Shown piece by piece: positions 50,338-63,900 of a stretch of DNA of 64,000 nt. Positions within the stretch are counted from its first letter, which is position 1, and each line of letters begins with the position of its first letter. The position numbers were made by a program, and so were the translations under genes. Origin of the DNA: Paramecium primaurelia (lineage: Eukaryota; Ciliophora; Oligohymenophorea; Peniculida; Parameciidae); the NCBI GenBank assembly GCA_905182975.1, contig CAJJDM010000071.1:124001-188000 (forward strand), given 5' to 3'. The notes below the pieces were generated by a model that worked only from the letters and a program-made list of their open reading frames with translations, ran no database searches and was not told the DNA's origin.

Positions 50338-51409
50338 TCATAAATTCAACATAGGTCCAGGAAGAGTTTTATCTTTGGCATCTTCAACTCTTTTGATTAA
50401 AGGCAAAATATCATAATCTCCAATAATTTTTATTTCATGATCTGACTATATTTAAACTTAAGTCTTCCCATCAATAGTTAATATATTAAGCTATTATATA
50501 TATAATTATAATACTTTTGCATTTTATGGTAATTTAAATATCATGATAGGAAATTGATATATTTGTATTTATTAATCTTGTAAAAAGTCTGATTCATCTT
50601 TTTAGAGTGGTCTAATATAGATATTATTTTATTATGATACTTATTTTGATCTATTAATGTATTTATTCTTTTTGCTTAATCAGTCAATTTTTAAAATAGT
50701 ATTTTCTTCCTCTTCAGTTCATCAAATTATTGTTACTAATTGTTATTGATTTATTTACTCTTAACATTTCATATCTATCTCTAGTATCTCTGACATATTT
50801 ACTAGTCATATGATTCTATTAAAACATCTATCCTTTGATAATGATCTTTTTTTGTTTTTCTAGTACTCCTAGGGCAACCATTACATTAATGGAATCATAA
50901 ACTCTACGTTTGAGATTTTTACTATCTTACTAAAAAATATAAAAATTTTAATTATTATATTTACAGATAAACTTGATTTACTTATTTCTGAAGCAAGCAA
51001 ATCTGCCATCTGTTTATAAGTAGTTTATTTAAGTGATCCAACAAGATTGTGAACCTTGCAACTTAAATATTTGAGGCTATGATGTTTTTTTCTTTCTAAA
51101 GAATAATTATAAAAATATGGCAAATTATTTACCTTTCTTTTTATTATTACTCTATTATTAGAAATCGTTTTCTTCTTAATCTAAAGATAGCTATGAATAT
51201 GTATCCTGTTTAATTTAATTTGACATCAGAAATCCTATTGAAGATGGTACTTCTTGGTCTGCAAGTCTTAATAAAGTTATTTTTGAGCCGTCATCTTATA
51301 TAGATTGACTTTTTTGATCACTTTTGTTTGCACAGTCTGGAATAAGCAATTGTCTAATACATTTTGTTTGTGTCTAGAAAATTAATGAATTAATAACTTG
51401 TTATTGCAT
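50338..51409 (-). CDS. DP-family (E2F dimerisation partner) transcription factor
   Basis: Model of 315 residues, ATG 51409-51407 to TGA 50340-50338, with four introns: 51096-51132 (37), 50930-50964 (35), 50736-50758 (23) and 50612-50640 (29). The winged-helix DNA-binding domain spans about residues 97-165: LKYLSCKVHNLV, TTYKQMADLLASEI, then KNLKRRVYDSINVMVALGVL, matching the DP signature (N(I/L)(R/K)RRVYDALNVL), followed by KQKKIIIKG. The dimerisation coiled coil (FDELKRKKILFQKLTDQ) and a C-terminal beta-rich part (IYQFPIMIFKL) are also DP-like. DP proteins pair with E2F to control G1/S genes, so a role in cell-cycle or developmental control is expected. The first two introns are longer than the others in this window. 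Confidence 0.9.
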
Positions 51410-54400
51410 CGATGGCGCTCTAATAAACAAAATTATGTTAATAACATTAAATTTATTCAAAACTCATACTAGATATTAACACATAATTTAAAAAATCAAA
51501 GGCATTCATATAGCATCAACAGATGATTAATTTTACCGAATATGATATAATTATTAATGTATAACATGTTTTGAAGATCATTGATGATAATCTTGATTTA
51601 TCATTTTTTTATTTTTCTATAAAAAAATATAATTACCTTTATATAGGAATAATACTCATTGTGGTTATTAATTTTTATTATGTGAAACATAGCCTTTTCA
51701 TTTATTTGATAATGAGATTTAAATTTTTGAAAAATTTTATAACAGATAAAAAATTATAAATTTTAGTTTTATTCTAATTAATAAAAGAATAAAACTTTTT
51801 ATTTTGATAAAAAAACTTTGATTTCTCTTCAGCAAAGCTCATTTTCTTCTGTCAAATAGCATTTATCTCAACTTTTTTTTAGATTTCACAAATTCATTCC
51901 ATTAAAATTAGAAGTACTTATAATTGATCAAACATTAAGTATGTGATAACTTATATTAAATTTCAAATAAATCATACTATTTATTGTTACATGCTAAATA
52001 GAAATCCCTTACAAAGTTATTAAATTTTTCGTTGATCCATTCTTCTTTCAAAGATATTTTTCTCCTATAAATTATTAATCTTTAATTCTTATTTTTAATT
52101 AAATATTTAGTTTTTATAAATTGATTGTGACTTATATATATACATTTAGAATCAAATGTATTCTGTATCTTTAGTTTACAAATCATAATTTTATCAAAAT
52201 AAACTCATTTTATATTTTGATGAATCATGGGAATAAAAAAACCAATTTTAAATGATTAATTGATCTCATAATAGTATTAATTTAATTTATAATCATTCTC
52301 ATACTTATTATTATCATATTTTCTAAAATAATTTATTATATTATTATAATAAAGTATTTATATTCAATAAAGACTTATAAAGTTTATTTTATTTATCTTA
52401 ATAATGGTAATAAAATCTCAAAAAATTTGTTTAATCATATTTTCAATAGCATTTAGTAGATTTGGCTAGATTTGAAAGAATTAGTAAATCTTATGTTTAA
52501 GTTATATATTAAACAAAAATAACTATTTAAACCTTTCAATAACATATTTATAATTTATTATGATATTAATCAATTGGTGAAACAATCAATCACTCATCAG
52601 AAATAATTTAAAATACATTGAAATTATTGAAGTTTGTATTCGAAGACCTAAAATCAAAGTAATTAAAAAATATAAGATAAATTTTAATAATTACATATAT
52701 TTATACCGATAAATAATATATAATTGTTATAAATATTTTCAATGTCATGTAAATTTTAATTTGAATATTTTATACTTTTTATTATTTTTTAATCATTTAT
52801 TCTTTAGCATCATCATTATTAATTTAAGATATTTCTATATGTTTTATGATGTACAATAATATTCAAAATCAAAATCTATAATTTTTAGAAGCATTAATAG
52901 ATTAATTCTGAAATATTTCAAGGATATCATATTAAAGATAGTCACATTTATAAATTTTAGCATCTTCATTTTATCTTAAGTAAATGAATATAAATTTAGG
53001 AATATTTTGTAAAAATAGGACTCTATAAAATTTTTAATTTAAGATATTTTTTCGATATTAGAAATCTAGGCTTTACAAATTCTTAAAGGTTGTTATTTAT
53101 TAAATATAATCTGATTCTCATCTTTAGTAATTCATGACTTCATAGTTTTCTTAATACAAAAATACAATAAATATCCTTTAATACTCGCTATTATATCTCC
53201 CTTCCTAATTTTAAGAGGTAAACAAAATTTTAATTTAAAAAAAGTTAAGAAATTTATATATATGAATAAAAAACTATTGGTAATACTAATATTCCCAATA
53301 TCATTTGTTGATTATATAGTTTTAAGATTTAGATATTATAGATTGTATAGATTCAAGGTTAATAATTCTCTGTGTAATTGGATTATATCAAAATTAAGAT
53401 CTTTAATTTGAAAGGAGATCAGATTATTAATTTGTTCTATTCTATTGATCAGGAGTTTATGAATGAGTTTTGACTCTTCTTTAAATTATTGGATTTTTAT
53501 GAACATTATATTATATTTCCTTTTTTATTTAATTTTCTTGGGCTCTTTCATAGATTTCATATTAAAAAGAAGCCCTTTTTTACTTATTTTTTCCTTACGT
53601 GCATCCCATTTTTAATTTTTATTGTTTATAAATTTAATATTGTATTGATAAATTGATGAAAATTTCAGTTTATTCAGTTTTTGATTATCATCTAAAAATA
53701 GGGATGTTCTATAATAAATAAAAAAATATCTTAAAAGTATGGAAAGATGTAACAAGATAAAAGAATTATCTTGATAATTTTATCAATTTTTTATTAAATT
53801 TTATTTATTCTGGCCATTAATCAATATATGATACGATTAATTTTGTAATAAAATTTTAAGATATCATATTTAAATGATTATGATAAATGTTGATAACTAT
53901 AATTAAACTAAATATTCAAAAATTTTCTAATTGGAAAAATAGCATTTAATAAACTTTATGGATAAACTTAAAATATCTTTCTATTATCTTTCTTATTTCA
54001 ATATACAATATTAATTTAAGTTTTATATAGTATTTAAATTGAATTATACAAATTTATATAAAGTATTACTTTTGAAAAATTGTTAATTCATAATTGCATT
54101 AATTAATAAATTTAAAGTATACTTTTATCTATAATGACTTTTCAAAATGAAAATTATCACTTGCATTTTTCAATAAATTAAAGAATAAACAATGAAGGTT
54201 TGAAATATATTTTTTAATTATTTAAATTAATGAACAAATATTTTGTTTTATACAAAAATTTGATTATAAAATAATGTTTACTTAGAAACCAAATAAACTT
54301 CTTTATTTATTTATATATTATTTCATTTTATTGTTTCCAATTATTTTTATATATCTTCATTTTTCAGTTTAAAGAAAATTATTCCAAAGTTTTTACAAGT

Positions 54401-55084
54401 GTCACAAATTACTAATTATATATGAAAGAATCATTCTCTATATATCATTGTATTTAAATAATATATCATAAGTAAAATGTAATATTCCCAATTATTATAT
54501 AAAGCAAAAGTAACATTATATTAATTTTACTTTAGCTGATTCCACAAATATCATTAAAACTCAGATTCTATATATCATATTGAGAAGATCTTGACAATTT
54601 ACACTCTAAAAAAGGATTGTTTATATAAATAATATTCAACACAATATAAGATCATATATATTCACAATTTTTAGAAGTTTAGTTGTTTCTTTCTAAATAA
54701 GAGTAAGTTTATTTTGTCAAAGAGTTCTCCTTTTTTTATGATAGTCTCCTTTAAAATATTGGATTTTTTGGAATTTAAAATAATTTGTTTCTTTCTTAGA
54801 TTTTTGTTTCATCTGTTATGTTTTTATCTAGGATATTCATAAAATAGTCTATATCCTTTTACTATTTCTTATTTTTAGTAGTACAACAACCCATGTTGAA
54901 ATTAATAATGATATTTTAAATCTGAATGATTAAATTTATGATTCAGTTTATTCGCATAATAGTCTCCAAATTTTTAATGAAGTCTCCATATAAATTATAA
55001 TAAAATAAAATGATCTTTAGAATATATATGAAGATGTAAAATAAGATTTAAGATTAAGATAATAGTTAATATTAATTTAATATA
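51410..55084. other. Long gene-free region
   Basis: 3.7 kb of extremely A+T-rich, low-complexity sequence with no convincing coding frame, tRNA, telomeric repeat or transposon signature. A small frame at 51571-51759 has no similarity to anything I recognise. This is unusually long for a compact macronuclear genome. Confidence 0.45.
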
Positions 55085-55673
55085 TCAAGTTTAATTCAAT
55101 AATTATAGATCTATGGCTTTTCTACTCTTATTATATTTTCCCATATAATTCATTAAAGTAAATTCAAAGTAAGGACCTCCATTTTTTGTAAATTTCACAT
55201 ATTAAGGATTATTCCTAATCTTAAGAATAATGAATACTAATGAACAATTTTATATAGCTTCATTTTTTCTAAAGTTATTCCTGCTGCTTAAAGATCATCA
55301 TAATGTACAAATACATCTGTTCCATCTTCATCAAGTACTAAAAATCCATATTTCTTTGTATCATCATAGAATTTCATTCTTCCTTTTTATCTTAAAATAT
55401 ATAAAATTATGATTACCTTTAAAGACTATCATCTAACACATATGGTAACTTTGATGGTGTTTCAATTTTAGGTGTCCCAATGTTTAATTTTAAACTCACT
55501 CCAGGAGGATTTTATTTCAATAATTAATAATCATCACTGTATTCTTAATCAGATATAGTTAATGGCTTTTGAATAGTAACAGGATAATCAAATTATAATT
55601 CCTCTTCAATTTTTTGTTCATCTTTTTTTAAAGAAGAAGATCTCTCGATTTTTCTGGCAACAAATTTAATCAT
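55085..55673 (-). CDS. Cold-shock-domain protein
   Basis: Model of 178 residues, ATG 55673-55671 to TGA 55087-55085, introns at 55391-55416 (26) and 55220-55245 (26, GTT donor). The central part reads KGRMKFYDDTKKYGFLVL then DGTDVFVHYDDLQAAG, matching the cold-shock domain pattern G.vK.(F/Y)....YGF(I/L)....G.D(V/I)FVH with both RNP-type segments. After the second intron the chain continues to a conserved-looking MGKYNKSRKAIDLQ end. Such proteins bind single-stranded nucleic acids and act in mRNA storage or translation. The N-terminal ~90 residues are charged and without known domain. Confidence 0.85.
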
Positions 55674-57993
55674 CTTTATAAAAATAAACAATGTATTAAT
55701 TAGAATAAAGAAATACAATTAATTCCTTAGATAACAATTATTTAATATTTATAATTATAGTAATTAATTAAAGCATTCTAAGAGAATATAAATATTATCG
55801 AAATCCAAAGTTAGTTAAACATTCTTGTTAAATAACATCAAATTTAAATATGATCAATATATATTAATCATCTGAGTTGTAATATTAGAATGAAACATTA
55901 TATATATAAAAATATAGGAAAATTATATTGATTAATTACAATAACAAACATAAGTCCATTTTCAAGTAAAATATATAGAGTGAAGGACTTAATAAAAAAA
56001 GACTGAAGATGAAATAATTGATGTGAAAGATTACTAAATTTAAATTGAACATTTTTACATAAATGCTAAACAAATGAAAAAAACTAAATGTAGAAGGTTT
56101 TATAATTAAAATAAGAGAACAACTAAATAATAATTAAAATTAGGAGAATAATATGTTAAAAAATTAGGAAATTTATGAAAAATTAAACACTAAAAAGTAA
56201 TTACTAAAAGCAAATATTCCAAAATATAATGAGGAATTCTAAGTGTTTTTGATATAGAAATATTATTAAAAAAATTTAAATCTATTGATCATAAATTAAC
56301 ATAAAAAAATGGAAGACACAAATTTGAGAAATAAGAAAGTCCGAATTTTAAATGCAGCAATAACAAACTGAAGTCTAAATAATAAAATATATTTAAGATT
56401 AATTAAATAAAAGCAATTTATTTTAGTCAACTATTCATCAATTAAATATGAAATATTTTTCAAATATCGAAAATTATAATTGAGAATAGATAATAAGTAG
56501 TAAAAAAATGATATAATAAAATATTATCGAGAAAATTATCATAAACAAAACACTCTAAATTTGAAATAATTATAAATAATTTTTATATTGTAAATAAGTA
56601 ATAAACAAATAATAATTAAGTCTACAAAATAAACTTGAAATTTTGATGACAAAAAATGACTAATCCAAGCCTTAAATTAAGTAAAATATCAAATATTTTA
56701 TAAAAGTCATAAAATTAACAGCTCAATTTAAATCTGAATAGCAATTTCTACCGATTGAATCAATAATAATAGGAATTCTATAAAATAAGTATTATCTTGT
56801 TCCTTATTGAAATAATCAGATTAAAATAAACTGAATTAAATAAATTATATTATCTAATTAGATAATTCTAAAAGTAATAAAATTTTAATTAACAAGCCTA
56901 AATTAGAAAATAGATATTAGATATTGCAGAATAAGTATAATAGTATATAGGAAATAATGAGACGAGAATTTATTCAATATTTTAATTCAAAATCAATTAT
57001 ATTAGCTAATTATATGATGTTATCTATTTTTCTTTCTTCGTATAAATCAGTCTGCAAATAACTTTTAATAATTTAAATAAAAAATCAGTTGAATTGTTCA
57101 TGCAAAATATTACTCAAGCTAATTTTACAATATTATCCTTGCATCAACTATAAAAAAAGATTTGAATTCATTAATCTACAATCAAATTGTCTTTAAATTA
57201 AAAGCCACAAATAACTTATAAAATCAATAATTTTAAAAGTATATTTTTAACTATATTATAGAATCAAATAAATACTATACAATAAATTCAATTATTATTC
57301 TTTATTAATTGAGTTCCAAATCTGAATGTATATTATGTTCTCCATTTTGTTTTATAGAATTTAAGGAAATTTGATTAATTACTTATGATTAGTCTATAAA
57401 AAATATAATTATAAAGTTATTGGTGCCTATAGAATGTGTAGAAATCGTATTCTTCATGCTAAGATATCAGTAAATTTTGATCAGCAAAAAAAATGAGAAA
57501 ATGAAGAATTTAGTTTGTTTTTTTTATTTTTTTTATTAAGTATTTAAAACTTTTTGAATCATTTCATTATTGAGAAGAGTATATAAGTTAGATATATTTT
57601 TTTGCTTCATTAATGATGATTTTGCCAAAAAACAATTTTTTCATATTCCAAATAATAAAATTATTATATTTACATGCTATCTCACTTATTTTATAACAAG
57701 CTAAACACTGATTTTATATTAAAGAATAGTAAGCCTTAAAGAAAGAAAAATTATGTTAAAAAAAATTGGACTAAATTTTGATTTTTAAACTTCTCTTAGA
57801 TATTACTAGCCCACTCTAGTAAGAAGAAAATCGCTACTATAAAGAAATAATCTTGTTTTCCTAATAACATGAAGAGAAGATACATTTAATTTTTGAGTAT
57901 GGGAAAATTAAAACTGAGATTAATCAAGATATTAAGGGGTATAAAAGGATTCTAGAATTTGAAGAAGATCATTAATATTTATAAATCATTTTC
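55674..57993. other. Gene-poor intergenic region
   Basis: 2.3 kb of A+T-rich sequence upstream of two divergently oriented genes. An open frame at about 56077-56368 (97 codons) is Lys/Asn/Gln-rich and within chance expectation. The last few hundred bases should hold the promoter of the fibrocystin-like gene. Confidence 0.45.
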
Positions 57994-60900
57994 ATGTTTA
58001 TCATAGCATTTACAAACATGTTACTTGTGCTATTAAGCAATAATGTTGAAGGTAATAGGATCAAATATTATTATAGCCATGATGATGGACTCTTCAACAG
58101 ATTCAACTTCTGATGCAGTTGTAATTTTGGCTGCTTCAACTATTTTAGGATAAGAAAATTCTGGACTTTAAGGTTCTGCCATGGGTGGAACAACAATATA
58201 TATGAAAGTAAGAAAATATATATTCTTCTAGGTATAAGGGTTAGATTAAACTGCTAGTAATAATGCAGTGTACATTGGTAAATATCCTTGTGTAATCTCT
58301 GACAAGGGTGTCAATGGATTGTTCATGAACTGCAAAACAACAAAACCAGATTCAGATGACAATAACTTATCTGGCTTATAAATTGTTGTTAAGGTATCAG
58401 GTAAACCAGACTCAGTATGTACTTCCATTTCCTCAAAATGTCTTTATAGTTACTCTCAATATTATACTCCAAAATTATTTTATGTTAGTCCTAGATCAAA
58501 TTATCCCAGAACTCTAAGCTATTGGAGAGCTAAATGGGCTGTGTCTAGCACTTTGGTTTAATATCTAGAAGGTTAATTTATGGGGGCTAATAGATGTGAT
58601 AGATTCACAGTTTAAGATTTGTATCCAGATGAAATTAGTTTCTGGGATGATTAAGTTGTATGTTAAGTTTCAGCTGAAATCAAAGCAGGATATTATGATT
58701 ATACTATTAAATCATAAAGTGGATATCAAACTAATGATGTAGGAGTTAAATAAAAAAAAATTTATTCTGATTAAACATATGACTCAAAGTATTGAATATT
58801 TTTAATTTTTAGAGTTCTTCCAGTTATTACAGGAATAAATACAAATTTTGCATCTCCAGAAGGTTAAATCTTATAAATATCAGGATATGGATTTAGTCCA
58901 ATAGCAACTGAGAACACAGTTAAAATTTCAGGTTAATCTGAATCAATTTAAGTTTTATCCTCAACTCCTACTACTATACATGCTAAGATACCAAAACTAA
59001 CAAATTTACCAACTGTTGCTGATGCTACTGAAAGTTCTGTTTATATTTAAGGAAGTGGATTACATTATACTAGATGGGATATTTCAGGATTGAATTTAAA
59101 TTGTGCTTCATTTAGAACTTAAATCATTACTAATTAAGCTTAATTAGATAGTAGAATTCAATTTGATGGTATTTATCCAGAACCTGATGTATAAAATTCA
59201 TTTGGAGAATATTATGGATAATATTTTAGAGGTTTCTTAAAAGCACCATTTACTGGAAATTATAGATTTTATGTTGCTTCAGATGATTGTGCTTAATTCT
59301 TTATTTAAACTTCTCAAGTTAAATAGCCAATTAGACCTGATACAGAAGTTGCTGCAAGTGGTTGGAATCCATATAGAAACTATTGGTATGAATATTTGAG
59401 TTCTTCAAACACAATTAAAACTATATCTGAACCTGTAGCTTTATAAGAAGGTGAATTTTATTACATAGAAGCTTATCATCTTAATGGTGGATCAGGTGGA
59501 TATCTTACTCTCTCTATGGAAATTGAAAGTTCAACTAGAAAATCAAATTCATTAAACAGTATTTATGAAATTTCAACATCCTATACACCAACAAAAGAAG
59601 TTATCGAATTCACTTTATATAATTCAAATGGAAATACTTTATTAGCAGGTAAGTATTAACTTTAATTCACTTTTGGTACTAAAACAACTCCATAAACAGG
59701 TGTCTATTATTCTTATATTACAGGAGATTTAGCACCAAATGCTAATGCAAATGCAATTAAAAATGCAATTTAAAATTGTGGTGGAAAATATCTAGTAACA
59801 GTAGTAGCCACAAAGTTAGATAATACTGGAGCTCCTTTAGATGATGCAGCAACAGTATTTGCTGGATATAAATATACTATTACATTTGATTCTCACAGAG
59901 GTACCATTTAATATAGAGCACTTCCAAAAATTATCTCATCTACTCTTAATGGAGGAACAGTCTCATAAAAGATTGAAAGAACTTAAGAACCTCTTGATCC
60001 AATTAGTGGAACCTTTTAATTAACAATGACAATCAATGGAATTGATAATTTATTCTAAGTATCAGAGAACAATTATGATTTACCTTTTGATGCATCATCA
60101 TCATTAATTGCTGATAATGTTGAAAGAATCACTGGTTAAAGACCTTTTGTATGGACTTTTGGAAGAGCTTAAGATGGATGGAAATGGTACATTATTCTAA
60201 GATCACATGTGGAAGGACTTACTAATTTATAAATATCAAGTAGTCTCTTAGTTTCAGGTACTGGTGATGTAACTACTGCAGTTTCTAAACCAATTCCAGA
60301 TAGTAATAATTTACTATTTGAACCTATTCCAAATGAATTATTATTTACTTATAGTCAACATCCTTAAGTTTAAGTGGAAGTTCAGTATGAATTAAAAGTA
60401 AATAATGTTGTTGTTGAAACTGAATAAATTTTAGCAGGTTGTGAATAAGTAGATGTATGTGATTTCACTTTAAGTGATGAAAAAACCCCTACTTTAACAG
60501 CTTATACAGTTACTGGATCTCAATTGTCGTTAACTTTATCAGAAGGAGTTGGATTACCAATTACTAAACCTGACTTAGAAATATTATATGCAGGAGCTGA
60601 TTGTACAAATATTCAATTTACTACCAATACATCTCCTTATACTATTACTTGTAGCTTAGAATAATTGAATGGATAGAATATTAAAGAAGCTGGAGATAAT
60701 TAAGTACCTGCTTTACATCATAGAGCTATTGGTTTTTCTAAAATTGATGCTGGAGTTACTGGAGAAAATGTTAATATGGTTATTACTTCAGTTTTACCTG
60801 CCTAAGGATCACCAGATGGAGGTACAACCATTACTATTACTGGTACTGGATTCCCTAAAAATTTAAATAGAGATTTTACATTCTAAATTGATGGTTAAGA

Positions 60901-63900
60901 TGTCCAACCATTATCAATAACAAATACTTAAATTGTATTTGTTAGTCCTAAAAAGGCAAGTGGAGGAACTGGAGCTATTTCCATATCTTTCAATTAAAAA
61001 ACAATAACTAGCAATTCATTTACATATAATGATGCTTTAAGAATGTAAGTTTAATCTTTGGAATTCAATGCAAAAACACCAATATTCAAAGGAGAAATGA
61101 CAATAACAGGAACTAATTTTGGTACTGTTGTTGAAGATATCAAAGTTACTTTAGTAGGAACTAAATCATATAATGCAAAGGTTATTTCTGTTACAGATAC
61201 TTCAATTAAAGTTTATTTAAGAGGAGGAATGCCTGGTGATTATTTAGTTACTGTTACTAGAAAAGATTATGGTAATTCATATGCTAATACTGGTGATAAC
61301 TTATTTAAATATATCATTCCTATCACAAGTGTTACTTTAGAAGATGGTACTAGTTAAGCAAAAGGTTCTGAAGCTGGTGGAACTGTTATTAAGATTACAG
61401 GATCTAATTTTGTCAAAGGAGAAACTCTTGTATTTGTAGGTATAGCTATTAATTGGTTCTGTGAAATTGATGAAAGTAGATTCACAAGTGAAGTTATTTA
61501 TTGCACAGTGCCAGCAAAACATGAATTTTATAGTGAGGCAGCTTAATTAGTTGTTGTAACATTATAGGTGACACTTGAATCAACTTGTCTTGATACTACC
61601 AATAATTGCAAATTTACTTATGATAGTACTTTGACTCCAGTTCTTGATAATTATCCAGCATCTGCTACTTAATTTACTGGATCAAGAATTTTGACAGAGA
61701 ATGATCATTAAAAACCAGACTATTAAAAATTAGTCCAAAGAAAGAGATTTTTATGGACAGAAGAATCAAAGAAATAAGGAAATGATCATCTCTTAAATCT
61801 TGGTAAATCACCAAGAAGAGATATGCTAACATCTGCTGATTTAGTGTTAAGTTAATAAAAGAGTTATGCTCCAGGAGATTCAGAAACATTATCAGGAACA
61901 GGATTAACAAGTGTTGTGTCAGTAGTTTTCAAAGGTCCAGTAACATAAACTGTTACAACTACTATTTCTGGTTCTTCCTTCACTTATACTATTCCAAATT
62001 TACCATAAGGATAATATTCAACTTATGTTTTAACTTAAAATGGTTATGCAGATAAGATTTGGGTTACTGTAATTGGATTAAGTATTACATAAATTGATGC
62101 TGCTCCCATAGGTGGATCCCTTTTGACAATTAATGGAGTTGGATTTAATGCTAATAGATCTCCAAGTGTTAAAGTTGGAGCAACAGTTTGTACTGAATTA
62201 GAAGTAGTTTCTAGTGTGTTAATTAAATGTAGAATGGCCAGATAATCAGGAACATCTGCAGTTGTAACTTTATCATAATTGCCTTCTGAAAATAATTCAG
62301 CAACTCCTTACACAGCAACTTACACTTTAACAATAACTCCTTCTTCTAGTTCTCCCACATTTACAGCAATTAGTGGTGCTACATATGATACTACTTAAAA
62401 GGCTTATTTGGCTACAGCAGGAAATGTTGTACTTGTATTCACAGGTGTTAGACTTACTGGTACTACTATTGTTGTTACATTGGAACATATGGGTCATAAA
62501 ATAACTGGAACAGTTTCAGCATTATCTGATACGTCAGTAACAGCTTCATTCTCAAATTTACCAGTAGGAGTCTATTCAATTAATCTATTAGTAGACACTA
62601 AATATGCATTCATAAGTGATGTTACAAAATAAAAATTAATTGTTAGTTCATCTTTACCAACCTCAAGTAATCCAACTGCATCTTATGCTGGTGGTGCAAC
62701 TGTTACATTCACTGGAACTGGTTTTGATTCTGTTAAGGATTAAAATTCAGTAAAACTTTGTGGATTTGATTGTCCAATCACAAGTGCAACATATACAACG
62801 CTTTCATGCGAAGCTCCAAAATTATTGACAAATTCTGTTTTAAATCAATACTCTGCATTGTAAGAACCTGCAAGATATATTAAACCATCAGAAGTTACTT
62901 TATTAGCTGATACAGCAACTTCAGCTTCTAAATTCTTTGATTTATAATAATCAACTTATTATATTTCTACTGCAGCTTCAAATTGTTATATTTAAGTTGA
63001 CTTTGGAACAAGTAGAGTTTTGAAATTACATTAATTGAGATACATTCCAAGAATTGATAGACAAGCTATTCTATTGAAAGATGCAGTATTCTAATACACA
63101 ATAGATGGTACTACATGGTAGACTTTATTAACAGTTGATTAAACTGTTCATACAGGTTGGAATATTTATGTTCCTTAAAGTGATATCACAGGTATTAAAG
63201 CAATTAGATTATTTGATTCAAGAGGAACTACTGGATCATCATGTTAATTAGCAGAAATTGAATTAAAAGGTTGGATATTATCTAATAGTAATAATGCATA
63301 TTCTGTTCCAACATCATGTAATGCAGAAATCTCAGTAAATGGATAAGCTATAGGTACAGTATCAAATGCTGTTAGTTACTCATCAAATAGTGTACCTATT
63401 GTTAATACTGTCAATCCAGCTACAGGCAGATTCACTGAAGAAGCAGTTATTACAATTACTGGTACTGGATTTGTAAATGGATAAACTACAGTGACTATTG
63501 ATGGAGTCACATGTGCTATCTAAAGTGTTACAGCAACTTAAATTGTATGTAAAACTGGAGTTAAAGATTTAGAATAAACATAATTAAATGGAGTATTTTA
63601 AGTTAGAGTTAATGGAAATTTAGCAGTTAATAATCAAAAATTCATTTATGCTACTAAATGGTCAGATATAAATACTTGGGGTGGATATGAATATCCAGGA
63701 GATGGAGATTCAGTTATTGTTAATGCTGGATAAACTTTAATTGTTGATGTTAAAACACCTAAATTGATGTAAGTTTTAGTTGAAGGAACTCTCACATTCT
63801 CTGATGAATTAGATACATCTATGGATGCTCATTTTATTGTTATTAGAGAAGGTAAATTCAACATTGGTACAGAATAGGTGGCTCATTAACATAAAGTATA

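Noticed and set aside
51571..51759. Small hydrophobic plus-strand frame in the gene desert
   Set aside because: Ends with TAA, which is not a stop here; low-complexity composition and no similarity.
56077..56368. 97-codon Lys/Asn/Gln-rich plus-strand frame
   Set aside because: Length and composition fit random A+T-rich sequence under a one-stop code.
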